This document shows positions 1 through 5,329 of a DNA stretch of 6,388 nucleotides, piece by piece (the stretch's first letter is position 1; the number at the start of each line of letters is the position of its first letter). The notes beneath the pieces were generated by a model that was not told where the DNA came from, searched no databases, and saw only the letters and a program-made list of their open reading frames with translations. The stretch spans positions 1-6,388 of the forward strand of contig CAZNVG010000058.1 in assembly GCA_964576475.1 (NCBI GenBank), written 5' to 3'. Both the position numbers and the translations under genes were made by a program. This stretch comes from CAZNVG01 sp964576475. Lineage in GTDB: Bacteria; Patescibacteriota; Saccharimonadia; Saccharimonadales; CAZNVG01.

Positions 1-100
1 GTCTAAAACCAGTACCAGCTTACGCTAAATACTTTTATGCGAGTCGCCCATTTCTAAGCGCAAACACGCAATAATGCGATTGTTGATACTGGTTTTAGAC
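1..100. repeat. 100-base element bounded by perfect 14-base inverted repeats
   Basis: The left arm GTCTAAAACCAGTA (1-14) is the exact reverse complement of TACTGGTTTTAGAC (87-100). Beyond the perfect arms the match continues weakly for five bases (CCAGC against the complement of GTTGA, with two mismatches). The 72 bases between the arms carry no recognisable gene and only short, imperfect internal pairings. The arms could be the ends of a small non-autonomous mobile element, a recombination site that folds as a long hairpin, or a regulatory palindrome. They do not fit the integron attC core consensus (RYYYAAC / GTTRRRY) well. The window starts exactly on the left arm, so the true left limit of the element is unknown. 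Confidence 0.6.
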
Positions 101-120
101 ACTAGTTATTATATAGCTTT

Positions 121-255
121 ATGGAAAGTAACACCAGTGATTATGTTGTCGTGAAATCTAAGCAAAAAAGCATGTTTTATATCGTTCCCAAATATTTGCC
201 ATTTATACAGCGGAGTCTACTTATTATGGCTAAAAGGCGCATGTCCCCCCGTTAG
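121..255 (+). CDS. possible small hypothetical protein, 44 residues
   Basis: An open frame starts at ATG 121 and ends at TAG 253-255. The product is short and basic, with an acidic/polar start (MESNTSDY), a hydrophobic patch around residues 19-36 and a basic tail ending KRRMSPR. I recognise no family. Support comes from position: a -10-like TATTAT (107-112) lies 8 bases before the ATG, the same close spacing seen at the three promoters of the neighbouring module, which would make it leaderless. No Shine-Dalgarno site precedes it. It lies just after the inverted-repeat element and converges on the caspase gene, so it could be the cargo of a small cassette. An open frame of this length can also arise by chance, so this is a tentative call. 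Confidence 0.3.
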   Translation: MESNTSDYVVVKSKQKSMFYIVPKYLPFIQRSLLIMAKRRMSPR

Positions 256-275
256 ACGATAACTTTTAAAAGAGT

Positions 276-302
276 AAAAAAGATCAAATGTTCGAATTAG
301 AT
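276..302 (-). terminator. weak candidate terminator after the caspase gene
   Basis: Read on the minus strand just after the caspase stop codon, a short A/T-rich hairpin (ATC-T-AAT, loop TCGAAC, ATT-T-GAT; 283-302) is followed by C and six Ts (276-281). The stem has only six base pairs and one mismatch, so it would be marginal. It is the only hairpin-plus-T-run I see between the two convergent reading frames. Confidence 0.22.
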
Positions 303-309
303 TTAAACT

Positions 310-2061
310 CTAGTCTTCAAAGGGCGTTGTGTCTTCAATAAAGGCTTCAGGCGTCAGTCGTTGATACCATCGATTTGTGCTATCTTGATTAAGTTTAACA
401 ACTTCGTCTGCAAATATTTTTGGGACTTCACTTGGAGCTACGCTAAATAGATGCTTTGCCATACTCGCTTGTGTGGTGGCATCAGAGCGTATACGATTTA
501 CCATAGGTGCTACATTCGTTAGATTAAAGTCATTATATCCAGGGTATGTGCGCTCACCATCTTTTGACATTACAACACATAGGCAAAGGTTGGACTGAGT
601 AATGAGCTCAGTCATCTTTTTTGCGTCAATGCCTAATAATTCAAGCAACCATTGCTGAGAAGTAAGTAGATCAACCATGTGCTGTAGGGTTGTTCGAGCA
701 TTACCTCCCAGAGAGTCGGCATAGTGGACCTCGTAATGCTGCGAAACCTGATCGTATACTCCAGCGCGTCCTCGATTAGGGTTGTATATATGAGTGTTTA
801 ATAACTTACCCATAGCATTGTAGTCATCAGTATAGATGGAGCATACAGATACTATATAAAGCAACGCCAAGAAGATTACGTCAGAAGTCTCGATTGCTGC
901 CACGCTTCCGCTCTGACCGTGTTTCCACAGTAACATTTGAGCTGCTTCCTCACTGAATATTTTGAGTGTCTGGTCGTTACCAGCGATCACTACCGCGGCT
1001 GCCGTTACCATCAATTGGAGACTTTTGCCTTCGAGGGTCGTGAGTAATTCCGAAAGTTCATCCACTGTTCTTATATTTTTTGGGAGAGCTGTGTGAGCGT
1101 CTTTAACTAATGCAAATATCTTGCCAAGTGTTGAGCGAAATGCAATCTGACCCATTTTGGTGCTTGAAGCACCCTCTACTAGACTAATACTACTCTGGAT
1201 TAGCTCTTTAATTTTCTTATCACTGATATCGATGTTTGGTGCAGAAACCACCACGGGTTTAGCGTCTTGTACTGACGGTACCTTTATAAGTTCAGGTTTC
1301 ATTGCTAGTGGTCTGGTGAGCCTTGGTAAGCTCATGCTACCTTTTGAGTTCATTTGGATAGTAGGGGTTTGTTTGTGGGAATATTTCTGCGCAGTTGCTT
1401 CGACCGCCTTTGTGACGGGGTCATGAAGACTGCTTAAGGCAATCGTGTCGGCTTTTCCTTTAAGCAGCTCGTCTATGAGTTGATAGGTAAATAAACTATG
1501 TTTTAAGTCAGGCACTTCGATGGCTGTCTCATCTTCTCTGCATGCAGTAAAAACAAAAGTACCTTCGGCGTAACTTTGATTTTGGAAAGCCTTTATGTGT
1601 GTCAGGTCTTTATGCTTAATGTGAGTAACGCTCTTTGCGCTTGCGCCACCGCTATAGCAGCAGTCTAGTAATACAATTTTGTTTCCGTGATTTAGGTTAT
1701 CAAGACTTTTCTTGATTTCGGATGTAGAAATGCCAGAAATAGCAACATTATCGCTTACATCATAAGGTGCAAGGTAGGCTTCTAGCCCACCGTTAGTTGG
1801 TGCTAGAGCTCCGTGACCAGAATAATAAACTATGAGCGTATCGCTAGAAGAAGCTGCTTTCAATTCGTCAGACTCTAGCGCGGACCTGATGCCTATTTGA
1901 GTAGCTTCATTATCTCTCAAGAGGATATCGCAGGTGAGATTATTGCCAAAACTATGTCTGAAGATCGCGCTTAGTTCACCAGCCTCGTCACCTGAAAAGG
2001 TAAGATTGTTTGCTGGATTTGAGTATGTAGATATGCCGATACTAATAAGATGATAAGCCAT
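310..2061 (-). CDS. caspase/metacaspase-like cysteine protease with unknown helical C-terminal half
   Basis: A 583-residue protein of the caspase-like (peptidase clan CD, C14) superfamily, expected to cut proteins in the cytoplasm. Residues 1-247 are the protease domain: strand MAYHLISIGIS, the acidic-loop region SGDEAGEL, VYYSGHGA with catalytic His83, LLDCCYSGG with catalytic Cys135 (metacaspase DxCxSG position), then FVFTACREDETA and HSLFTYQLIDELLKG, typical of the small-subunit half. No signal peptide is seen. A linker rich in Pro, Val and Lys (about 250-282) leads to a mainly helical region (283-583) of no family I recognise, with a hydrophobic stretch near 394-410 that is more likely a buried helix than a membrane span. 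It lies 54 bases behind the transglutaminase-like gene on the same strand, with its own likely promoter. A role in programmed cell death or phage defence is inferred from family and context; the trigger and substrate are unknown. Confidence 0.9.
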   Translation of the reverse strand: MAYHLISIGISTYSNPANNLTFSGDEAGELSAIFRHSFGNNLTCDILLRDNEATQIGIRSALESDELKAASSSDTLIVYYSGHGALAPTNGGLEAYLAPYDVSDNVAISGISTSEIKKSLDNLNHGNKIVLLDCCYSGGASAKSVTHIKHKDLTHIKAFQNQSYAEGTFVFTACREDETAIEVPDLKHSLFTYQLIDELLKGKADTIALSSLHDPVTKAVEATAQKYSHKQTPTIQMNSKGSMSLPRLTRPLAMKPELIKVPSVQDAKPVVVSAPNIDISDKKIKELIQSSISLVEGASSTKMGQIAFRSTLGKIFALVKDAHTALPKNIRTVDELSELLTTLEGKSLQLMVTAAAVVIAGNDQTLKIFSEEAAQMLLWKHGQSGSVAAIETSDVIFLALLYIVSVCSIYTDDYNAMGKLLNTHIYNPNRGRAGVYDQVSQHYEVHYADSLGGNARTTLQHMVDLLTSQQWLLELLGIDAKKMTELITQSNLCLCVVMSKDGERTYPGYNDFNLTNVAPMVNRIRSDATTQASMAKHLFSVAPSEVPKIFADEVVKLNQDSTNRWYQRLTPEAFIEDTTPFED

Positions 2062-2068
2062 TAATATA

Positions 2069-2074
2069 ATTGTA
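2069..2074 (-). promoter_or_regulatory. -10 box of a likely leaderless promoter for the caspase gene
   Basis: On the minus strand TACAAT lies exactly 7 bases before the caspase ATG, placing the expected transcription start at or next to the A of the start codon. The intervening bases (TATATTA) contain no Shine-Dalgarno sequence. A -35 at 17-base spacing would be TGGTCT, a poor match to TTGACA, so an activator may be needed. This suggests the caspase can be transcribed separately from the gene upstream of it. Confidence 0.5.
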
Positions 2075-2089
2075 ATCCATACAGTTACC

Positions 2090-2108
2090 TTAGACCAGTA
2101 TTTAGACC
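2090..2108. repeat. tandem GGTCTAA direct repeat over the -35 region of the caspase promoter
   Basis: Read towards the caspase gene, GGTCTAA occurs twice (2102-2108 and 2090-2096), 12 bases start to start, separated by ATACT. The nearer copy overlaps where the -35 hexamer should be, and the farther copy is just before the stop codon of the upstream gene. Direct half-sites about one helical turn apart next to a poor -35 are what an activator or repressor site would look like. No regulator that would bind it is identified in this window. Confidence 0.4.
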
Positions 2109-2115
2109 GTTTTCG

Positions 2116-4272
2116 CTACTCTTTAGCGATCGAACCTTCTTTTCGGGCATCTGCCAAGTCGACGACGACCTTACCCATTCTGGTTTGAAGACCCATTATG
2201 ACTGAAGAGTCATTACTGAACATAAAGTTTTTTCTAAAGTATTCCCGTCCACTGTTTTGCGCAACTTCAAATGTAATCAATGAGCCGTCTTTATTTCGTC
2301 CGCCTAGAGCGGTAGTTTCCAAAAAGCCCAAGTCATCAATGGTTTTCTCTTTGTCTTTATACTCACCCCAACCTAAAAAAGCATGGTCTTCGGAGATGAT
2401 AAGAAGTGGATTTATAGCCAATCCCTCCATCAAGCTTGCAAATAAGATAACGAAATCAATACATACGCCCGTCTTTGTGTTCAGTACTTGTTCCGCAGTA
2501 AGACTACGCTGCGCTGCTAAGGGGTCGGAGTATTGAAATCCATAAACAAATGGATGCTTGCCGTAACTAATATGATATTTCTGGTTTAAGCAATCATACA
2601 GAGCTTTTATATCTGAGGTTTGTTCTGCGAGAGTAGCTCTTCCGTCTTTGTTGCCGCGTAATTTTCCATTGGGATGAAAAGCTAACGCATCTTCGCGCAC
2701 TTGATTAAGCAGACCATTTTCATCATGTGGGTTTATCCAGCTAGCAAGAGTGGGTTCAAGGTTGTATGAAGCACCGCTCGTTACGTCGCGCAACGACCAT
2801 ATAATCTGTTCATTTGAAAGCAAACTGACAGGTCTAGCTCCAGACGCCACGAGAGTTCTCATTTCATCAATTACCTCGAATACTTTGTAAGTGAGTTCTG
2901 TTTCAACAGGACCACTCATAGCTTCTAGTATGCCTACTTTAAGTGGTGGGCATTGATTAATAACTATGCGCGCAGGCTTCTCACTACCTAGTCTAGGAAC
3001 GAGTACTCTTTGGCTAACGCGTTCCGTGTAGCCAGCAATCTCGGTCTGAACTTCAAGCATCCTGTCTTTCTGGTCGTTAGCATTGAAGAGGTCAAAAGTT
3101 ATAAGGAAGTCCCTATACTCTGGAAGTCGTTGCATCTGCTCGTAAGTTCTAATCGGAATAGCTCGCTTCGTCACTTTCGCTTGTACAATTAGCTCATATG
3201 GCAATAGCTGAGGTGCGAAGACAAATTGAAAGCGGGTTGTAACCATGCGGTAGTCATCAAGTTCAATTGGATATGATACATTGATGTCAATCGGTATTAA
3301 TTCCAGTTCATCTTCACTTGTGCCACTAAGGGACGGACTATCTCTAAATGGAGTGGCTTTTTCGAAATCTGGAAACTCACCATCTGGGCGATTGAGCTTG
3401 TACTCGTATTCTTTAGTGAGTGTGCTTGCAATAGCAGGCTCGAAGACCCCGTAGACTGGAGCTGCCGTACGCACGCCTTGATTGGTATTATTTACGGTGA
3501 TTTTTTCTAAATCAACGTACCTGAAGGGGAATAGAAAGTCGATTGCGTAAATAGGGTTTACTGCTTCAATCTCATATTCAATTGTATAGTCTCTATCAAG
3601 CTCCAAGGGACCATAGATAGCGCTTAGCTTTCCTCCATAATATGAGTATGTCCCACGAGGCTCTATCTCGTCTCCATAACGGTGTGAGCTAGGTGGCGGA
3701 TCGGAAATGGGTGTGCCAACAAGTTCGTGTCGATCCGAAAGGGTGCTGGGTACTTCATCCCCCTCTACATAAACACGGAGTGTTTCTGGCGCGATACGAA
3801 GCCATTGAGAAGGGCGAAAAATTAACAAGGGGGCGGGGTGACTTATGTCTGCAATTTCACTTTCCTCAAGTGCTTTAAGTAAATGCATAGCCTTCCAGCC
3901 CTCTCTTACGTATGCTTGATTTACTAGCTCTGAATTGCCGTTCAATCGCATTTTTACAACTACATGAAGTGTATTCATTTCAACGTGCGTTACTGTAACT
4001 GAACTTACTTTTGCATAGATAAATCGATAGATGCTAGGCATGAACTCTTCCGTCGTCGTTGTGACTTGTGTCATTGAGCCAAATCCAGCAAAACCGTCAG
4101 TTAGTGGGTGATGATTGATAAACTTTACGAGTCTCGCCTGACACATCATGTCGCATCGATGAAGGGATGGGTCGGTAAGCGTGCATCGGGGACAGATTGC
4201 ATCCTCACTAAGCGAACACCTCTCGAAGGTGTTGTCGAGGGTGAAACTACGACCACATCTGCTACATGTCAT
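2116..4272 (-). CDS. zinc-finger plus transglutaminase-like (papain-fold) protein, 718 residues
   Basis: The C-terminal part is a transglutaminase-like cysteine peptidase domain. TGVCIDFVILFASLMEG carries the likely nucleophile Cys604, EDHAFLGW carries His630, and FLETTALGG supplies Glu652 as the probable acid (Asp646/647 are alternatives). Ahead of it, about residues 470-560, the pattern LLSNEQIIWS then LASWINPH resembles the segment preceding such domains in DUF4011-type proteins, where they are joined to helicase and nuclease parts; no helicase or nuclease is present here. Residues 3-44 hold Cys3, 6, 19, 27, 30, 40 and 44, with two CxxC pairs: a zinc-ribbon-like region. Residues 50-470 look beta-rich and match nothing I recognise. 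The domain may be a protease or a binding fold. It is first in the leftward pair with the caspase; its ATG sits 7 bases after a -10 box, with AAGG too close to serve as a normal ribosome site. Confidence 0.75.
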   Translation of the reverse strand: MTCSRCGRSFTLDNTFERCSLSEDAICPRCTLTDPSLHRCDMMCQARLVKFINHHPLTDGFAGFGSMTQVTTTTEEFMPSIYRFIYAKVSSVTVTHVEMNTLHVVVKMRLNGNSELVNQAYVREGWKAMHLLKALEESEIADISHPAPLLIFRPSQWLRIAPETLRVYVEGDEVPSTLSDRHELVGTPISDPPPSSHRYGDEIEPRGTYSYYGGKLSAIYGPLELDRDYTIEYEIEAVNPIYAIDFLFPFRYVDLEKITVNNTNQGVRTAAPVYGVFEPAIASTLTKEYEYKLNRPDGEFPDFEKATPFRDSPSLSGTSEDELELIPIDINVSYPIELDDYRMVTTRFQFVFAPQLLPYELIVQAKVTKRAIPIRTYEQMQRLPEYRDFLITFDLFNANDQKDRMLEVQTEIAGYTERVSQRVLVPRLGSEKPARIVINQCPPLKVGILEAMSGPVETELTYKVFEVIDEMRTLVASGARPVSLLSNEQIIWSLRDVTSGASYNLEPTLASWINPHDENGLLNQVREDALAFHPNGKLRGNKDGRATLAEQTSDIKALYDCLNQKYHISYGKHPFVYGFQYSDPLAAQRSLTAEQVLNTKTGVCIDFVILFASLMEGLAINPLLIISEDHAFLGWGEYKDKEKTIDDLGFLETTALGGRNKDGSLITFEVAQNSGREYFRKNFMFSNDSSVIMGLQTRMGKVVVDLADARKEGSIAKE

Positions 4273-4279
4273 ACCTTAT

Positions 4280-4285
4280 ATTCTA
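4280..4285 (-). promoter_or_regulatory. -10 box of a likely leaderless promoter for the transglutaminase-like gene
   Basis: On the minus strand TAGAAT lies 7 bases before the ATG, the same spacing as at the caspase gene. The -35 region (near 4303-4309) has no good TTGACA match. The region is shared with the divergent promoter at 4308-4313, whose own -35 position falls on or next to this -10. Confidence 0.45.
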
Positions 4286-4307
4286 ACGCTCTTATCTAGA
4301 AAAATGT

Positions 4308-4313
4308 TACAAT
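4308..4313 (+). promoter_or_regulatory. -10 box of a likely leaderless promoter for the proline-rich/membrane-protein pair
   Basis: TACAAT is a strong -10 hexamer. The expected start of transcription is near 4320, so the first usable start codon is ATG 4323, nine bases after the box. The ATG at 4314 directly abuts the -10 and would lie upstream of the transcript, so it is unlikely to be used. No Shine-Dalgarno site precedes ATG 4323. No convincing -35 is seen at 4285-4290 (AACGCT). Confidence 0.5.
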
Positions 4314-4322
4314 ATGGTTAGT

Positions 4323-4541
4323 ATGAATGATGAGATTAATAAAAATCCACTTCCAAGAGTAATCAAGGGTACTGGTTTCTTCACTCCGATGGACCTGGCA
4401 CCAGGAGAGACGTTCGCTCCAGCCCCAGTGGCGCCGAGTCCTAATCCAGCTATCTCAACACAGCCGACTGCGCCAGTTAGCGCTCCTCCAGCGCAAGAGC
4501 CACCCCAGTCGGATAGCAGTTCAAATGGCGCGGACAACTAG
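4323..4541 (+). CDS. proline-rich small protein, 72 residues, unknown function
   Basis: I chose ATG 4323 because the in-frame ATG at 4314 touches the -10 box. The product has a short charged start (MNDEINK), a motif-like stretch KGTGFFTPMDLAPGE (residues 15-29), then a low-complexity tail of Pro, Ala, Ser and Gln (15 prolines in 72 residues) ending in a Ser/Asp/Asn patch. There is no signal peptide or membrane segment, and it is likely largely disordered in the cytoplasm. Its end overlaps the next gene by 17 bases in another frame, so the two are surely co-transcribed and probably translationally coupled. It could be an adaptor, an inhibitor, or a protease-sensitive partner of the membrane protein. 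A single protein made by frameshifting, or split by a sequence error, is also possible because many membrane proteins carry such a tail. Confidence 0.6.
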   Translation: MNDEINKNPLPRVIKGTGFFTPMDLAPGETFAPAPVAPSPNPAISTQPTAPVSAPPAQEPPQSDSSSNGADN

Positions 4542-5121
4542 GAGCTCTTCTCGAGTGGAGGCAGGGCATATTGATAGGTCAGACCCTGATCACAAAGCTT
4601 ACCTGAATGAGCAGAAGCATATTTTCTCTACTGCAAGTGACTATTTCGTAGCAGAAGCTAATGAAACAGAACGTGCATTATGCGCTCAGCTAATGTTAGT
4701 TGATACGGTATTGCTAACAGGCACGTTAGTGGCAATTGCGAACAAAGATATTAGTGACATTTTCTCCATTCCCGTGCGTATATTGGTTCTTCTGGCACTA
4801 TGCGCTTTGCTGTTATCAATATTTTTTGGGGTGAAGTATTATTTTGAAGTCAAGAAATATAACAAAGCATGGGCGCGAGCAAAGCACAGGGCAATGACCA
4901 CATTTCTGGATGGAAGCATTGAGAAATGGAGTGAGCTAAGAGATAAAACTAATAAACTCCAAGCGGATATCCCAGAGGAAGTTGAAGGTCCTTGGTTGAA
5001 ACTTCAGATACTATTTATTGCTATTGCTGCAATCCTTTATGTTGTCGCACTGTTTGGCTTCCTTTTTAATGTAGCTGCTATCTTTGCGCCATTCATGACT
5101 ATAGTAAATCCTTGTGTTTGA
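4525..5121 (+). CDS. three-helix membrane protein, candidate membrane effector
   Basis: A 198-residue protein with three predicted membrane helices: about 52-73 (which contains the charged residue Asp60), 83-104, and 158-184. A polar N-terminal segment of about 50 residues precedes them, and a charged, probably coiled segment (106-156, rich in Lys, Arg and Glu) lies between helices 2 and 3. I recognise no family; the layout of paired helices plus a coiled segment recalls, only in topology, the SLATT-type membrane effectors of conflict systems. ATG 4525 has no Shine-Dalgarno site and relies on the 17-base overlap. The alternative GTG at 4555 (188 residues) has GGAG at 4541-4544, ten bases upstream, and cannot be excluded. 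Divergence from a caspase and a protease-like gene suggests a membrane-damaging or signalling role, which is inference. Confidence 0.7.
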   Translation: MARTTRSSSRVEAGHIDRSDPDHKAYLNEQKHIFSTASDYFVAEANETERALCAQLMLVDTVLLTGTLVAIANKDISDIFSIPVRILVLLALCALLLSIFFGVKYYFEVKKYNKAWARAKHRAMTTFLDGSIEKWSELRDKTNKLQADIPEEVEGPWLKLQILFIAIAAILYVVALFGFLFNVAAIFAPFMTIVNPCV

Positions 5122-5259
5122 TTAGTAGATGACGTTTTGAACTGCGCTTCTTTTTTCTGGAAGGCGACAGGCTGTTAAATCAGTTTCGATAATGGCTTTA
5201 AAAAGTTTAAGTAGGTTCTGTAGCTCTGCACCACTAAAATAACCTCTGTTTAACAGGGG
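5122..5259 (-). pseudogene. possible decayed 3' end of a gene on the minus strand
   Basis: On the minus strand 45 codons are open between in-frame TAA codons at 5260-5262 and 5122-5124. The translation from about codon 9 reads like a real protein end: SGAELQNLLKLF, then KAIIETDLTA, then CRLPEKRSAVQNVIY, an amphipathic helix pattern. There is no ATG, GTG or TTG start in it, and no neighbouring frame restores one. Its stop codon abuts the stop codon of the membrane-protein gene, tail to tail. It could be the remnant of a gene whose front was lost when the module or the copper operon was joined here, or a chance open frame. The terminator hairpin covers its upstream end. Confidence 0.25.
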
Positions 5260-5264
5260 TTATT
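5238..5264 (+). terminator. strong hairpin, probable terminator of the rightward module genes
   Basis: AATAACCTCTGTT (5238-5250) pairs with AACAGGGGTTATT (5252-5264), 13 potential pairs with one G-U wobble; the practical loop is TTTAA. Downstream the + strand reads CTAATATATG, only moderately T-rich, while on the minus strand ATTTTAG follows, so it may also serve transcripts from the right. It separates the membrane-protein gene from the copper promoter 16 bases further on. Confidence 0.55.
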
Positions 5265-5279
5265 CTAATATATGTATTG

Positions 5280-5308
5280 TTGACATAGCATTTGATTTTG
5301 TATACCCT
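5280..5308 (+). promoter_or_regulatory. promoter of the copper operon
   Basis: A perfect -35 TTGACA (5280-5285) is followed, after 17 bases, by TACCCT (5303-5308), which keeps the three most conserved -10 bases. The -10 lies inside the CsoR-type operator, so a bound repressor would block RNA polymerase directly. Confidence 0.6.
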
Positions 5309-5319
5309 ATAGGGGTATA
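5301..5319. promoter_or_regulatory. CsoR-type copper operator
   Basis: TATACCCTATAGGGGTATA has perfect seven-base inverted arms (TATACCC and GGGTATA) around a five-base centre. This is the G/C-tract-plus-TATA pattern known for CsoR-family operators. It covers the -10 and the expected transcription start and is immediately followed by the ribosome binding site AGGAG (5319-5323). The csoR gene lies in the operon it controls, so autoregulation and copper-induced release are expected. Confidence 0.8.
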
Positions 5320-5329
5320 GGAGAATACA

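Noticed and set aside
1..100. Integron attC site
   Set aside because: The hairpin shape and a reading frame just downstream are suggestive, but the arm ends GTCTAAAAC/GTTTTAGAC do not fit RYYYAAC/GTTRRRY, and no second site or integrase is in the window.
1..100. CRISPR array or Cas12a-type repeat, because the arm begins GTCTA
   Set aside because: There is no direct repeat with regular spacers; the two arms are inverted, and no cas gene is present.
1157..1426. Opposite-strand reading frame inside the caspase gene
   Set aside because: It lies wholly opposite a well-supported protease gene and has no recognisable domain or ribosome site. The same applies to plus-strand frames at 2198-2536, 3010-3192, 3693-3878 and 4108-4299.
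4314..4322. ATG 4314 as start of the proline-rich gene
   Set aside because: It directly abuts the TACAAT -10 box and would lie upstream of the expected transcript start; ATG 4323 fits better.
4307..4537. Minus-strand frame opposite the proline-rich gene, with Gly-rich translation
   Set aside because: Its Gly/Ala bias is the expected mirror of Pro/Ala codons on the other strand, and it crosses the divergent promoter.
4525..5121. Bacterial gasdermin as the partner of the caspase
   Set aside because: Gasdermins are soluble beta-rich proteins of about 250 residues or more without three membrane helices; this protein is helical and membrane-embedded.
5122..5329. tRNA or other structured RNA gene between the module and copper operon
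   Set aside because: No cloverleaf or CCA end is visible; the only clear structure is the hairpin at 5238-5264.
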